Assembly (NCBI GenBank): GCA_045809745.1
Contig: JBJMXE010000107.1
Location: 1 to 6,269 of the forward strand
DNA from: DATFCK01 sp045809745
GTDB lineage: Bacteria; Verrucomicrobiota; Verrucomicrobiia; Chthoniobacterales; UBA10450
Length of the DNA: 6,269 nucleotides
Direction of reading: 5' to 3'
Part shown: one piece after another, positions 6,108-6,269 of the stretch
Numbering within the stretch: the first letter of the stretch is position 1
How the letters are laid out: each line of letters begins with the position of its first letter
Made by a program: the position numbers and the translations under genes
The notes under the pieces: model-generated
What the model was told of the DNA's origin: nothing
Seen by the model: the letters and a program-made list of their open reading frames with translations, nothing else
Database searches by the model: none

Positions 6108-6268
6108 TCGGTCGACTCCGGATTTTCCGGCCAGTCGTCGTCGGTGGGTTTCCACGTCTTATCGGGGTTGAATCGATCCATGGAGCCGAACGTTTGGTCA
6201 GTGTCCGGACCAAGATCCTTTTGCACCACCACACCGTTAGGCCCGACCATAAATGTCTGCACTCCCGT
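6104..6268 (-). CDS. DUF2950 family protein, C-terminal end (5' end outside window)
   Basis: On the - strand the frame is open from the right edge of the window to a TGA at 6104-6106, giving the last 54 residues. It is easily missed because its start lies outside the window. It begins TGVQTFMVGPNGVVVQKDLG and continues through DTDQTFGSMDRFNPDKTW to an acidic tail (PTDDDWPENPESTE). The pattern G-V-x-T-F-x-V-x-x-x-G-x-V-x-Q-K-D-L-G-P followed by FNPDxTW is what I recall at the C-terminus of DUF2950 proteins. These are exported proteins of unknown function, often beside DUF3300 genes; whether that neighbour exists here cannot be seen. The acidic tail after the TW motif seems longer than usual. 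Its stop overlaps the start of the 57-codon ORF, and it is probably the upstream member of the - strand gene block. Confidence 0.75.
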   Translation of the reverse strand, partial: TGVQTFMVGPNGVVVQKDLGPDTDQTFGSMDRFNPDKTWKPTDDDWPENPESTE

Positions 6269-6269
6269 C

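Noticed and set aside
6108..6155. In-frame extension of the small ORF upstream to an ATG at 6155
   Set aside because: It would overlap the conserved DUF2950 tail by about 50 nt, whereas the ATG at 6105-6107 has GGAG at the right distance and a tidy 4-nt overlap.

Overview
The window looks like ordinary chromosome from a free-living Gram-negative bacterium with moderately high GC. No plasmid, phage, transposase, CRISPR or RNA gene is visible. The best taxonomic guess is Verrucomicrobiota, perhaps a soil Chthoniobacterales/Udaeobacter-like lineage. The guess rests on the type of lipoprotein alpha/beta hydrolase, on the DUF2950, DUF4105 and carboxypeptidase-regulatory-like families, and on short intergenic repeats with the core GGAGCTCCTGCG. 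It is recalled family knowledge, not a search result, and an Acidobacteria-like source is not excluded.

Layout, left to right. (1) Positions 3-803, + strand: C-terminal part of a TPR-type protein of the class usually fused to a cyclase, kinase or winged-helix regulator domain; its N-terminus lies outside the window. (2) Positions 804-1003: convergent intergenic DNA with one terminator-like hairpin. (3) Positions 1004-1438, - strand: small secreted protein with a carboxypeptidase-regulatory-like beta-sandwich domain. (4) Positions 1439-1889: about 450 bp between divergent genes, with candidate promoters, a perfect palindrome and one copy of the short repeat. (5) Positions 1890-3530, + strand: lipoprotein alpha/beta hydrolase with a complete Ser-Asp-His triad and a long uncharacterised N-terminal region. 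(6) A convergent junction with two hairpins. (7) Positions 3575-6268, - strand: a co-directional block, read right to left: the C-terminal end of a DUF2950 protein, a possible 57-codon ORF, a secreted conserved hypothetical protein of 438 residues, and a membrane-anchored DUF4105 protein.

Most products are predicted to be exported or membrane-bound, so the region is mainly cell-envelope biology. The most notable structure is in the - strand block. The DUF2950 stop, the 57-codon ORF and the start of the 438-residue gene are joined by two ATGA overlaps, and the small ORF reads straight through an inverted pair of the intergenic repeat. If real, this is translational coupling through a repeat-derived linker peptide; if not, it is a coincidence that comparative genomics would quickly expose. 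Nothing here amounts to a clearly new defence or mobile system.
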